From Coturnix japonica (Eukaryota > Chordata > Aves > Galliformes > Phasianidae), in contig NC_029518.1 of assembly GCF_001577835.2 (NCBI RefSeq), forward strand, positions 35,728,525 to 35,792,524: a stretch of 64,000 nt of DNA, read 5' to 3'. The notes beneath the pieces were generated by a model, which made no database searches, was not told the DNA's origin, and was given only the letters and a program-made list of their open reading frames with translations. The position numbers were made by a program, and so were the translations under genes. This document shows, one piece after another, positions 28,127 through 40,650 of this stretch. Position 1 is the stretch's first letter, and each line of letters begins with the position of its first letter.

Positions 28127-30631
28127 ATGGCGCTGGCGCTGGGGGAGGGCGGCGGTGGCAGCCGGCTGCGGCGGCAGCTGGAGTCGGGGGGCTTCGCGGC
28201 GGCGGAGTACGTGAAGCAGCTGTCGCAGCAGTCGGATGGAGACCGGGATCTGCAGGAGCACCGGCAGCGCATCCAAGCGCTGCAAGAAGAGACGGCGCAG
28301 AGCTTGAAGCGCAACGTCTACCAGAATTACCGGCAGTTCATCGAGACGGCGAGAGAGATCAGCTATCTGGAGAGCGAGATGTACCAGCTCAGCCACATCC
28401 TCACCGAGCAGAAGGGCATCATGGAGGCCGTCACGCAGGCCCTGCTCCTCCAAGCCGACCGCGACGACCCCGCCCTGGGCGCCCGCCGCGCCGCCGCCGC
28501 CGCCGACCCCTTCCTGCCGCTGTCGGCCAAGGAGGCCGCGGCCAGCGAGGAGGGCCGGCAGCGGACGCTCACCACCCTGCTGGAGAAAGTGGAGGGATGC
28601 CGCGACCTGCTGCCCGAGAGCCCCGGCAAGTACCTGGTGTACAACGGCGACCTGCTGGAGTACGACGCCGACCACATGGCGCAGATCCAGCGGGTGCACG
28701 CCTTCCTGATGAATGACTGCCTGCTGGTGGCCACCGCGCTGCCCAACCGCCGCGGTGCCTACCGCTACGATGCCCTGTACCCCCTCGAAGGGCTGGCCGT
28801 GGTCAACGTCAAGGACAACCCGCCCATGAAGGACATGTTCAAGCTGCTCATGTTCCCCGAGAGCCGCATCTTCCAGGCCGAGAACGCCAAGATCAAGAAG
28901 GAGTGGCTGGAAGTGCTGGAGGAGACCAAGCGCAACCGAGCCCTGAGCGAGAAGCGACGCCTGGAGCAGGAGGCCCTGCCCCGGCCCGCCCCGACACCTC
29001 CTGAGTCCACCAACCCCTTCGAGGAGGAGGACGAGGAGGAAGAAGAGCCCTCCGTTGAGGAGGAGGTGGTCGACCTCTCGCTTGAGTGGATCCAGGAGCT
29101 GCCGGAGGACCTGGACGTTTGCATCGCTCAGCGGGACTTTGAAGGGGCTGTGGACCTGCTCGATAAACTCAACGAGTACTTGGGAGACAAGCCTGTGAGC
29201 CAGCCCGTGAAGGAGTTGCGGGCCAAGGTGGATGAGCGGGTCCGGCAGCTTACGGACGTGCTGGTCTTTGAGCTGTCTCCGGACCGCTCGCTGCGAGGAG
29301 GACCACGGGCCACACGCCGAGCCGTGTCCCAGCTTATTCGCTTGGGCCAGTCCACCAAGGCGTGTGAGCTCTTCCTGAAGAACCGGGCGGCCGCGGTGCA
29401 CACAGCCATCCGACAGCTGCGCATTGAAGGTGCCACGCTGCTTTACATCCATAAACTCTGCCACGTCTTTTTCACCAGCCTCCTAGAGACGGCCAGAGAG
29501 TTTGAGACAGACTTCGCTGGCAACAACGGCTGCTACTCTGCCTTCGTTGTGTGGGCCCGCTCTTCCATGAGGATGTTTGTGGATGCCTTTAGTAAGCAAG
29601 TGTTTGACAGTAAGGAGAGCTTGTCAACTGCAGCGGAGTGCGTGAAGGTAAGAGTGCCCATGGTGGCCTGAACAAAGCTTGTAGATCTTCATTTCTAACC
29701 CCAGCATAGTTGACTGAGTGCAGCTCTGGAAGGGTTTTCTGAATTAAACTGTTCGTATTCATTTGGAGTTGGTTTATTTTTCTTAAGTTTAACCAACAAA
29801 ACATTAAGATGAAAATACACAGCAAGAAAAACCCTGCCCTTACCAGAAATGCAGAAAATGTTCTTCCTTAATTTGCTTTTAACTTTCTCAGTAATAAGTA
29901 GTTTCTTGAGGCAGAACTGAACCAGGACTAACCTATCCCTGCTTTCTGATGCACGCCCCCTTTATATTTGCTGTGTTTAGTCAACTTACCAACTTACACT
30001 TTGTTTTTCCTTAATACCCAAGGTAGCTAAAGAGCACTGCAAGCAGCTCAGCGACATTGGACTGGATCTCACCTTCATCATCCACGCCCTTCTGGTAAAG
30101 GATATCAAAGGTGCTTTGCAGAGCTACAAGGATATCATCATCGAGGCCACCAAGCACCGCAACTCTGAGGAGATGTGGAGAAGGATGAACCTGATGACTC
30201 CGGAGGCTCTGGGGAAACTCAGGGAGGAGATGAAGAGCTGTGGCGTAGGCAGTTTTGACCAATACACTGGTGATGACTGCTGGGTCAACCTTAGCTACAC
30301 TGTAGTAGCTTTCACTAAGCAGACTATGGCCTTCTTGGAGGAAGCGTTAAAGCTTTACTTTCCAGAGCTGCATATGGTTCTTTTGGAGAGCCTTGTGGAA
30401 ATCATCCTAGTGGCTGTCCAGCATGTTGATTACAGTTTACGGTGTGAACAGGACCCTGAGAAGAAAGCATTCATTAGGCAGAATGCATCCTTCCTTTATG
30501 AAACTGTCCTTCCTGTTGTGGAAAAAAGATTTGAGGAGGGAGTTGGAAAGCCAGCCAAGCAGCTACAGGATCTCAGAAATGCTTCAAGGTTGATGCGTAT
30601 AAATCCAGAAAGTACCACCTCTGTGGTGTGA
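28127..30631 (+). CDS. EXOC8: EXOC8 (Exo84) exocyst complex subunit, two exons
   Basis: Coding exons 28127-29647 (507 codons) and 30023-30631 (stop TGA), joined in phase 0 to give ...AECVK|VAKEHC...; 709 aa versus 725 in human. Exo84 belongs to the octameric exocyst that tethers secretory vesicles to the plasma membrane and is a Ral GTPase effector. The N-terminal coiled Vps51/Exo84 region covers about residues 12-100 (RQLESGGF, YVKQLSQQSDGDRDLQEHRQ). A PH domain spans about 168-268 (YLVYNGDLLEYDADHMAQ to EWLEVLEETK). An acidic linker is at 299-313, and the C-terminal helical domain runs to NPESTTSVV. The start has A at -3 and G at +4, and the protein aligns with human from the first residues (RLRRQLESGG). 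The variable Ala/Gly region near residue 115 is shorter than in human. Exon 1 is very GC-rich while exon 2 is closer to average, a sharp change across the intron. Confidence 0.97.
29648..30022 (+). other. EXOC8: EXOC8 intron
   Basis: A 375 bp phase-0 intron with donor AAG|GTAAGA and acceptor TACCCAAG|GTA. It is A/T-rich with in-frame stops (the open frame ends 24 nt after the donor), while conserved protein sequence continues directly on either side. No repeat was recognised in it. I recall the human gene as single-exon. Confidence 0.93.
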
Positions 30632-32045
30632 ACGAGCAGTTCTTACGAACGGGGTGTGAAAGCACTTAGTGAAAATGTTGTACATTGCATATATGAACCA
30701 AATGGGTTTTTTGAGTTCCTAGAAAATGTGGAAGTCTGGTTGCGGGATTGCAGAGAATGAAGTTACAATCAAGGGCTTCAAGGGTTCAACACTTCTGTTT
30801 TTTGGGGGGGTGGGTGCAGGAAAGTGAGAGGTAGCAATTGAGATCACGTGTCCTTGTACAGCATATCCTGTAAGAATGGTTAACGTAGTGCTTGTGACTC
30901 GGGAAGTATTACGATGTACAATTTTTGGCCAAATGTCCGTGAAAAATCTGAAATACATGTACTTTGTTGAGCAGGAAAAGATCACTTCTTGTCACATCAT
31001 TGTGTGCGTTCCTTTTTTAAGGCAGTGCTCTGGTAGAAGGGAAGTGCTGAAACACTCCCAGGGTGTGGTATCTGGTGAGGCACGTCCACCATTAGATGTG
31101 ACTCAGCAGTGGAGATAAACAACATGGGTTTTCACATTCAGCTTTGTTTGATAGCATTACCTGCAGGTAGAAACCACAGCACAGAGCCATCAATGCTCTT
31201 GAAACGTTCAAGTCAGGGAGGGGGTCTTAATGAAGATACTGTTTCATTTGGAAGGAACAGAACTCTAGTTTTGCCCTATAGAAGCAGCAGAGGATAAAGA
31301 CACTGGCTGTAGGGGTTTTTGTGAACTATATGATCTACAAAATGCATATTGTAACCCTCCTGTAATACAGCAATAACCAACCAAGTAGAACAATCTTTTT
31401 TACAGAACACACGAGGACTGCATTTGATTGAGAACTTGAATGTAGATGGTGTTTGTGCCACGCAAATACTTTTTGGTTTGGATTGGTGATGCCTATCTTG
31501 GGCTGTATTTGTGAACCTGAAATAAGGCTCATGCAAATACTGTCTTTAGAAGGCTATCAGCATCGCCTTCTAAGCTGCACAGCTTCTTCCCCTTCATTTT
31601 GCAGGCCTTCTTAATGCAGTTTTTGCCTCAGTGGCTAGTTTTCATTCTCTTGTTCTTTGTTATGTCCTTATCACCATTCCCTTAATCAGTCTATTAAAGG
31701 CATGCACATCCTTCTGATAATCTGTTGCCATCATGGAGCAGTAGGCGTACGTGGATGTTGGCTTTAATGGATCGGGGTATCTGGCCTTTTGTTTGGGTGC
31801 TCAAATGTTATATTCATGTGCCTGCCAGCAATGCACACAAGTTCGAGTTCTATAAACTGTAAGGAACGGTGATATTTTGAGACTTGTGAATCTATTCTAA
31901 AGTCATAATGAAAGAAAAACATTGGCTTAAGGAAAATGAAGTGTAAATAGCATTAAACCCACTTTGTATGTTAATTCAGTTAACAGATAGTGCCAGCACG
32001 TGCTGAGAGTCATTGTGTAATAAATACATTTTGGATTTGCATACA
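30632..32045 (+). other. EXOC8: EXOC8 3' UTR (estimated end)
   Basis: A/T-rich sequence after the stop. The first clear AATAAA is at 32019-32024, giving a UTR of about 1.4 kb; a second AATAAA at 32457-32462 could extend it. Confidence 0.5.
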
Positions 32046-35000
32046 GCAATCTGAAACAGCACTTTTCTTTTCCTGCGCTGTTCACCTGTGGAAGCAGCGT
32101 GATTCAAATGGAAATCTGCAGTAACCATTAAATAACGCAATAGCACTTCTGTTGATCTGGGGAAGAGAGCTGAAGTTTTGCTAAGCTTTTTGTTTGGTTT
32201 GTTTCCCTATGAGGGATTTGCATATAAAATGTGGTTTCCTTTAGCTGCACTGACAAAACGGCGGTGTATATATATTTTTTAATTGTTATTCAGGCAAATG
32301 TATGTATTAGAACTTTATGCAATAGCTTTTCTGAACAGCGGGAACCATATATTAAAACTTTTGGGACATATGACAGCACTGATTTATTTCTGTTCTTACA
32401 TCATCATCAGAACAAGGATATTATATTAAGGGCCTGCTTCAAAGATCACGTCCATTAATAAATCTTCAGTGATACAGAAGAGCTTCAGGTCAGTCACTGG
32501 GAGTGTGTAATGTTGTGAGGCTTGCTACCTTCCAGAGATAACTTTTCCATTATTACACGCTCAGCCTGAATGTTGCAGTAAGCCCCATCTTTTCACTAGG
32601 TGGAGTTTTATCACTTGAAACTTAGCGTGCCATGGGTAGATGTGAGCATTAAATCTGCACTACCTTGGAAATAAATGTAAGCCCTTTATAACACAATTGA
32701 TGCTAACTTGTGTAATAGATGAGAATTTTCTTGAGCCACCACAATAACAAAGAGAGCAATTTTTTCTTGGGTATTTAGGAAACTTTGCTAATGAAACTTC
32801 AAACGATTGCAGCATACCCCATGATATAATCCTTGACTTCAGGGCTACAGCTTAAGCAAGATTCTCTGCTGCAGATATCCTCAGTTTGACACAGCAGAGA
32901 GCAAATGATACCAGGAGGCCTGGATTGCACTGGCCACTGAACAACATTTCTCTTCCCAGTTTACATGACTGGATGGGATAACTCTATGACAATTTTGGAT
33001 CACTGTTCTGTACCTCTGTGTTGTTTATCCTCTCTCCCTCCCTATACTATCCCTGGATCATGATTAAATTCCCTCCCATGTGCAGAACATCCTGCTTCAC
33101 AACCAAGCAGAAAATTATATTGGGAGGATTAAGAGAATCTGCTCCCTGAACTACTTGAAGAGAGCTGTGATGGCACATGATTACCAGTGGGTGTCTCACA
33201 TGAGCTCCGCATTAGTGAGCAGACCATAACTGGCATCTGATGGTTAATGCAAGCAGATTCAGTTGTGCTCTATTTGCACTAATAGATCAGGACAAGAGCT
33301 AACAACGTGTAAGAAGGGAAAGATACAATTCCCTTCATGTAATAGCAGGATCTGGATTCTTAAATATGGGCTTAGATTACCCAAAGGACAATTTGACCCT
33401 GCAGCTGTAGGAAATCTCATTTTGATGTGCTAAATGGTGCAGGTGATTGTTGAAAGCACTGCACAGGGAGGTGGACTAGGGAGGAAAGGTCAAATTTACT
33501 TCACGGCTTTTGGGGAAGTTCTTATAAATGCTTTAATTAAGGATCATTTCTAGTCATTAAAAAATAAGTCATGCAGCTGCTCCCTAGACAAGATAAAATC
33601 CAAGTTCTTGTGGAGGTGCAATATAAGGCATGCAGATGTAAACACCTGCAGGCTTGGGCAAAACTGAGATCTGAACTTCAGATGGCACTTGGTCTGACTG
33701 TGAGGTGAGGGAAAAACCCTCCTCAGACGCTTCCAAGTTTTGATTGTCTGGACTCTGAGTAATTCCTCCTGTTTATAAAATCACAGTTCACACACAACTG
33801 CCCGTGCCAGTCAGATTGTTAAGACCAAGTCTGTTTAATTACAGCTTCAAAGCCCTGCTGCACTCTGGGGACTCCTGTTAACGTTCATTTTCAGCTCTCC
33901 AGGCCTTGTTTTCACAAGAGGAAGGGGCCCAGCTCCCTGCCCCAGCTCCTGTGGGATGGGGCTGTCAGAAGTGCACTTGAAGCTCTGCAGAGGACCCTTC
34001 CTTCCACAGGATTCAGGGCATTTTCCTCCCAAAATCTGAGTCTCTGATAAGCAGCTCCTGTTCTGCGTTCTGCTCATCTTTATATTATTTTTCCCCCCAG
34101 AAACAATTGTATGGTTGTTTTCCTTCCCTGCGATGTAACTTTTCCTGCAGAGGTGCCAGATTGGTTTTGTAGAGGAAGGTTGCCAAATCACATGTTAAAT
34201 TGCTCTCTGTACATCAGCCTTCCATAATTCAGGCCACCCAACACCCTGCTGCTCTCACTAATACTGGGTATGTGGAGAGGAGGGCTGGGAGTTCTCAAAG
34301 AAGCCCTGCCACCTTTGTTGCTCAAACTTCCATCCAGCAAGGTGCTTAAGTGCATGGTTAAGAGTGTAACATTTTACCCTGAGCTTGACAGGCCCACTCC
34401 TCTACTCGGAGCTAATTAGATATTAAGATGTTTTTCTTGCTTGGAAGATCAGCATATTTCTGCTGAATATCACAAAGGCAGCTAGCAAAGAAGTGATGGT
34501 GGGGCAATACTGGGGCAACAGCAGAATGCAAGCAAACAAAGTGTGTATTCCCTGTGACACCCTAACTCAAGCGTGAAAAACTGTGGTGCCAAACAAAGGC
34601 CTTCTCCAGCAGGAGCATTAGGATCCATAAATCACCAGCACTGCAGCTTCCCAGGAGGCAGCAAGAATGGAATTTTGTGCACTAAAATACCCTTGTTTTT
34701 TCCCTTTGGTTTTCCCATGATGGCTTCCCTGCATATCAACCGGCCTGCAGACCCAGCAGCTCCCATGGCAGCAGGTCTCGGGCCTCTCTGAGGATGGGCC
34801 CCATCTTGTTGGTGCAGCGGGCAGCAGGCCTACCCATGGCCTTGCCCCTTCACACAGGACAGCCCCTCTCCTGCTGTGTCTGTAATCACTGGTCATTTCT
34901 TGATTTGCCCTGATGTTTATTACCATTTAAATAGCCTCCCAGCTTGAAGCATCCAGGGGAGTTTTGCCTCTTCTGCTTCACAGCCCAGGAAATTAATTCC

Positions 35001-37250
35001 CCTAGGATCTTGTCCCCACAGAAGAATGGTGCTACTTTAACCAAACTGGCTTAGAAATTTAGTTAAACACACACAAGACCTTCTGTTGCCCCTTAGTTTT
35101 GACTTTCTGAAGACTCAGCTTAGGGCATAATATGCCCAGACAGGGAAGTGTTTATTCTCAAACCAAAATTACAGCACCAATAGCTGCAGTCTGAGGCCAG
35201 GTCTTCTGACGACTGTGGGCAAACTCCAGATTAACCTTGGTGCCTGTTTTTAGGCCTTGAAGATGTAAGGGCCAGACTGCAAATGCCTTTAATCAGGAAG
35301 CAATTAATTGCACAATTTTCCTCTTTGCAGCCAGCGTAGGGCTTATCCAGGTAATGCTCCCTGGGAGGCAGCAGCTCATGCCTGCGTGCTACTTTTGTTA
35401 CTGTATGTCTCTGCTAATTAGTTCCTTTTGGATGGAAGGCCAGATTGCTACAGGGGCTTCAGATAAAAGGTACAAGGGGTTAAGACAATCTAAAGATAGC
35501 TTTAAGAAGAAAAACAAACGTGTCGTTTTCCTAACTCTTTTTATAAAAGATACTTCTGAAGAAAGCTCCCATGTGTAGCTTGTGCTTTTGTGCCTATAGG
35601 AGGTGGAGCTGTGCTGACAGTCCCTAGGGCAGCACAAATGCCGTCTATCACTAAACGTGACAGTAAGGCTCTAGTTGCCTCTCTGCCCTGTACTATTATT
35701 TTTATCAGCACCACTTCCAGTCCTGCTAGAACTGCCTCTGACCTTACTCACTGTTTCATCTGCAAGCCCTGCATCCTTCCTGTCCCACATGCTGGCTATA
35801 AACAGCAAACTCACTTTTTATGCTATTATTGTAATTTACTAGCAGAAACCTTCCTCTCTGCACACCGAAAGCATAGCTCTTCATGCCTGTTATAATTGTT
35901 CTTCCAAAGTTATAAATAACACGTTAGCCTGGTTTATGTGTTCATGCAAGTCTAGCTATAAACTGGCAGATGAAGGAAATTAACTGTCTCCAGAATTCAC
36001 ATTCCTGTCACTTATTCAATTATTTGATCAACATAATTGCTCAGAGCAAGAGCTAATTGGAAAATTACATGCATTTACGCTCTCTATAGAGGAGGAAAGG
36101 TTTATCAGGTATTTTACTGCAGGCAGTTTTTGTTACTTCCAATATTCTGAAAGAAACAAGGTTTTTAACAGAGCCAGGCCCAAACATCCATAGCTAGTTT
36201 GCTAGCCAGATGCTTTCTCACCCTCAAAACAGATCCAGTATTTTGTGGTGCAAAGGTTTTAGCACGTCTGAACCACAAGTACCTTGGCACACGGGTGCCG
36301 GAGCTGTAAGCCAAGCTTGCCTCTAGGAGCCTGCAGCAGTAAACGTGTCCCTGCTTCTGTATTTCTGTATTCACACTGTTGCTGCAGCCATGGTTCTTCC
36401 CATGACTGGATCCCATCCCTGGGAGCTGATCATTTATGGAGTCAGCCAGGTGAGGGAAAGGTATACGGTGTTTTGTAGTTGCTGCTGCTGTAGATGACTA
36501 ATTCCCCACCTTGCCAGCTCAAATCCTGCATCAACGCCACAGTTCAAGACGGTGTTATCTTTGGAATGATTTCTGTAATTCTTCGCCACACATATGCACA
36601 CACTTCATAATTAAATGGAATGCAATCTCAGTGCTGGATGGAACAGAGGGGTGGGAATGGAAAGGACCAGGAAGCAGGAGACTCAAACCCTAAAGCAGTC
36701 CCTTTTTCCATTATTAGCTCTAGCATTGTTTGGGGTTGGAACGTTTGATTTGTTTAAGTAACAAGACAGGCAAGCACTTTTCCAGGCTGTACGGAGGGGG
36801 AGGAAGCCTATCTATCAATGCCAACAGTTTGCAACCTATTGTCTGCAGGCCCTGGGGGGACCTCTGGGTTATCTGTAGGGGAAAGGCAGCTAAGAAAATC
36901 AACCCTGTTGTCAGTTGCCTTCAATTCATGACAGATGGTTTACACCTCTGCTAGAAAATATCAGGCTCTGCAAATAATAATAATTTTTTAAAAAATGGAT
37001 GAAAATTAAAGATCCATGGAACAACACGGAGCTGCCTGTAGGCACAGGTTCGCTGTGCTGCCTTATTCGGGATGCAGTTGGCAAAAGGGGCGCAGGGGGC
37101 TCCGGGCGCTCTTCCTACTCGCAGTTCTGATTCTCACACAGCCGCAGGGAGCTGGAAATGAGGACGGTTTTGTCAGCAGTGAGTGACTCCAGCTAGTGGA
37201 CAAATAGCCCCTGAATGTGCTACTCTGACCTCTAAGCTGTGACTAATGGG
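32046..37250. other. Intergenic, EXOC8 to orphan CpG island; no gene recognised
   Basis: No exon with family resemblance on either strand. The open frames (for example 33847-34191 on -) lack domains. Homeobox-like TAATT clusters around 35.28-35.33 kb and 35.93-36.10 kb could mark conserved non-coding elements, but this is only an impression of composition. Confidence 0.65.
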
Positions 37251-37254
37251 ATAA

Positions 37255-37640
37255 ATCAGTAACCCGACGGCACCGCGGGACAGCTCGCACGGAAAATGCG
37301 CTCTCCTTTGTCGCCGAGTGTTGACACAAACAAAGGGGGAGGGGGTGGGGGTGGGAAAGAAGAAAAAAACCCCAAACCCACAACGATCCGTCAGCATCTT
37401 GCAAAATCGGGCCGCAGCAGGGAGACGGCGGGCGGGGAGCTGCTGTCGCGGGCCAGAAGGGGGGCGGCTCCGCAGCAGCGGGTGCCGACCTGGGGCACAG
37501 CGGGTGGCACCGGGGCAGCTCCCGGAGGAGTCCCGGCCTCGCAGCCACCGGCACCGCGGCCGCACTGACAGCAGGGGGCGGCCGCCGCCGCCGTAATCCG
37601 TCCTCCACCTCGCCATCGCTCCAGCCTTTCGCCCCTGCTT
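37255..37640. promoter_or_regulatory. Orphan CpG island
   Basis: A sharp CpG- and GC-rich block (CGACGGCACCGCGGGACAGC, GGCGGCCGCCGCCGCCG and many more CpGs) in otherwise average DNA, about 5 kb beyond the EXOC8 3' end and 8.4 kb upstream of the RHOU ATG. No coding exon is recognisable. Such islands usually mark promoters, so a non-coding RNA or an alternative first exon is possible. It contains a G-quadruplex motif. Confidence 0.65.
37335..37355 (+). other. G-quadruplex motif
   Basis: Four G runs of 5, 5, 5 and 3 separated by single bases (A, T, T). Single-base loops are the most stable arrangement known for intramolecular G4. Confidence 0.85.
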
Positions 37641-37644
37641 ACCC

Positions 37645-37770
37645 GTAACCTGCATCCTCGCGTCCCGAAATCCCCACACCCCTTCATCCTGCAGCCCGCA
37701 TCTCGCATCCCTGCTTTGCACACCACATCCTGCATCCGGAGATGCTCTCACTCCCGCATCCATGTCCATC
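37645..37770. repeat. Degenerate GCATCC-type minisatellite
   Basis: Irregular copies of CGCATCC, TGCATCC, TTCATCC and CACATCC at spacings of roughly 10-25 bp, flanking the CpG island. The repeat produces the DAGC/DARC periodicity in a minus-strand open frame, which is therefore probably not a protein. Confidence 0.6.
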
Positions 37771-40534
37771 CTCTCACCAGCCCTGCGGGCCAGCAGAGCT
37801 GCTCATTAGCCCAGCAGCCCCACACTCAGCACCTCGCAAACCAAGCTTCTCCACATCTTGGCTCAGGGCTGCTGGCAGTGCTGCTGCTTGGACATCTGGG
37901 CTTTATTGTGGCCACTGCCCTCAGGAGCAATGATAACTGTGAGCACAGAGGTGGCTGTCCCTGTACTCAGGCTTGATGTCTAAGGCCCTCATATCAAATC
38001 TGCTGGCAGAACTAGGAGCTCACTGGGATCTGGAAAACTCTTTCTGGCGTGCACATGGTATAGTCTGAGGAGACAGCTTTACAAATGTACACAGTGCAGC
38101 AGAAGTCACTGGTGCGTTGCTGGTCCCACCGTGATGCAGGACACAGCATGGTTAAAAGCAGCAGTGGCAGCAGCAGTGGCAGCCTCTGCATCTCCTTGGT
38201 CCCAGAGCTACAACCCAGGACTTCGCTGGAAGCTTTGTCTCCATCAGGAACATTCCCTCCCTATGCATGGTAACAGATATTTTTCTGCAAGACTTTAGCA
38301 GTAGAAATGATTGCTGGAAACCCTGTGCTTTTGTTACACCAGAACATTCTTCCTGCTGACTGTGAATTGACTTGATTGCATTTCTGCAACTGGAAAATTC
38401 AATAAATGTACGTAGAAAAAAATGATCATCCCTCCAGTTCTCAACCTACTCTTATCCTGTTTTCTTGTCCTGCTGGGGCAGCTCCTCACAAGAGGCCCAT
38501 GGCATGCTTGGGCTGAACAACCCACAGCAGAGCCCTGCTGTGCACTGAAGCCACAGCACCAGGTGGTGATGCACTAGGAATGTTTTCCTGGTGTTTCCAT
38601 GGCCTGTCTTAGCTGGAGCTTCACCCCGTTTTCTGCTCAGGCACAAGTATCTGCTTGCTGTTTTCTGCAAATAGAAGGCACTTGAAATGGAAGGAATACC
38701 CTTACGGTCACAAAAAGGAGCTGAAAACTGAAACCATGGAAAATGTTTGCAGGCAAACAACAAAAATAGCAGTGGGAGTCAATAGAAACATTGCATTTCA
38801 ATACTTTCACACTGGGTTTTTTGTTGTTCACTTGAAAGTAAAATCACTTAAATAGCAGAAATCATTTGAATAAAGAAAACACCATTATAAATGCTCACTT
38901 CTCAGTGAGCCAGTCAGCTTCTTGTGCCTTACAGACCTTAAGATGGGAGAGGAGGACGGTCTCGTGGCTGACCATAGGGACTGTAAGTCAGAAGACTTAG
39001 TTTACGTCCTTTCATTTACCAGCAGATGCCTCTAAACAGCCTAAATGAGTTGCTACATTTCAGCTGTAGACATTTTAAAACTGGGGAGAGAAAAAAAATA
39101 GAAGTCCAATTGACATTTGATCATTTCTACAGCAACATCACATTCACCCATAACCAGCTGTACTACTATGAAAGGGACAAGCACCAAAGTAAATACCAGA
39201 AAAATCTTTATTTGGGTTTCAGGCCAACCAAACTCCTGCTGGTTTCACTGGGAATGTTGATTAAAGACCTCCAGCTGTGACCCACAACAGCACAGCCAGG
39301 TTACTCCTGCCTCTGTGAAGGGTTTGAGTGAAATTGGAAAGTGGGATGCAGCCCCAGCAAGTTTATCAGCTCTGAGCAGCCTGTTTACAGGCTGATAACC
39401 TGCAAGTACCTCCCTGCTTCACCTCAGATTCTTACGGAGGAATCAATAGGTCGCCCATGTGCTGATGGGAGATATTAAAGTCGTTCGGCAACAAATGAAA
39501 AAACAACTTACTTCGGAACAATCCTTTAGAAATCAGTCATTCATTACATGCGGTTAATGATCAGTTGGTGGGTTAACAGCCAAACATGAAGTTAAGGATG
39601 ATTAAAGCTTAAAACAAATTAACTGCTCGGTGACCGCGGCCAAAACAATGTTCTACTGATTTGTGGTGGTTACTTTTCTGGGTAGGCTCCCATGGAGGCT
39701 GATGAGGGATATTTTAATTTCTCAAGGCAATAGCACCATAGCAACAAATCTGCAAGAAGCCTGTCAGTTTGGTGCAGAGAATCTGTTCTGCTTAACGGGG
39801 CTTTGATCCCAAAGTGTATTTAGCACCGCCATTTTCCTATTGGTGTGGTGAAAGAAGTGAAATAGGTGCCTTGCTTAAGTAGGAGAACTTCTTATTGTCA
39901 TTTGGATTTTGAAGTACATCCTATACAGAAGCACAGACCTTTTAATCGGGGAGCTCCAGTCAGGGGAGGCAGGCCTTAAGTGTGAAGATGTTTACCCTTG
40001 GGTTAACAGTGAAGTAAACCACTTGTAGGTTTGCAGAATTCAGTCTCTATTTATGTATATATTAAAAAAGAAGAAGATAAAACACCCCACATTTTTTACT
40101 CATTCTCCTTCAAATTCCTGTTTCCTTGGGTGGGTTCCCAGACTTGAGATTTCCTGAAGAAATTGTATCCTGCTCTTCAGGGACACACTGGTGATCTGCA
40201 TCAGAAGAGGAGGTCAGGGGAGTGCACGGAGAAAGGAATATTGAGCAGGTACACCTACTGCCATGCAAACAGATACCATGATTAGAGAGAAAGAGTACTG
40301 AAGTGCATCATAGGCTTGCCAAGCTTTCTTTCTGTCCCCAATGGAAATCAATGCAGTGCCACTGAGCTTGGCACTCCTTCAATTGTTTCCCACAAGCGTG
40401 GTTGGAAGAGAAACTGTCAAGAAGCTCCAGCACATCCCTGTTCCATAGAAACATGTGCAGTTGTACCCAGCTGTTCCTGACAGCCCCATGCGTCTCACTC
40501 TGGTGGAGATGCCATGGCCCCAGGAGGCAATTAC

Positions 40535-40650
40535 AATATGCAGCTGTCCTTACCATTAGGAAGTTTTTCTTGACAGCTGTATTGAGCTTCCCTTGCTGCA
40601 ATTTAATCTCATTATTTCTTGCCTTATTTACCTCCACGTTCTGTGGAGAA
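40535..40650 (-). mobile_element. Ancient CR1-like LINE remnant
   Basis: TTAGGAAGTTTTTCTTGACA, GAGCTTCCCTTGCTGCAATT and TTATTTCTTGCC on + resemble the reverse complement of old amniote CR1 3' regions (the AGTTTTTC, CTTGCTGCAATTTAA, TTCTTGTCCTAT pattern). It is much more diverged than the other copies. Confidence 0.6.

Noticed and set aside
28046-29464. A 472-codon open frame antisense to EXOC8 exon 1
   Set aside because: It is a shadow of the very GC-rich, GC3-biased EXOC8 coding sequence, with no recognisable domain. Its length follows from the lack of A/T stops in the antisense frame.
33847-34191. A 114-codon minus-strand open frame as a hidden gene between EXOC8 and RHOU
   Set aside because: No domain, and no supporting splice or promoter signals; composition is ordinary for intergenic DNA.
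37173-37769. A 198-codon minus-strand open frame over the orphan CpG island
   Set aside because: Its repeated DAGC/DARC peptide comes from the GCATCC minisatellite, and it shows no family resemblance or splice context.
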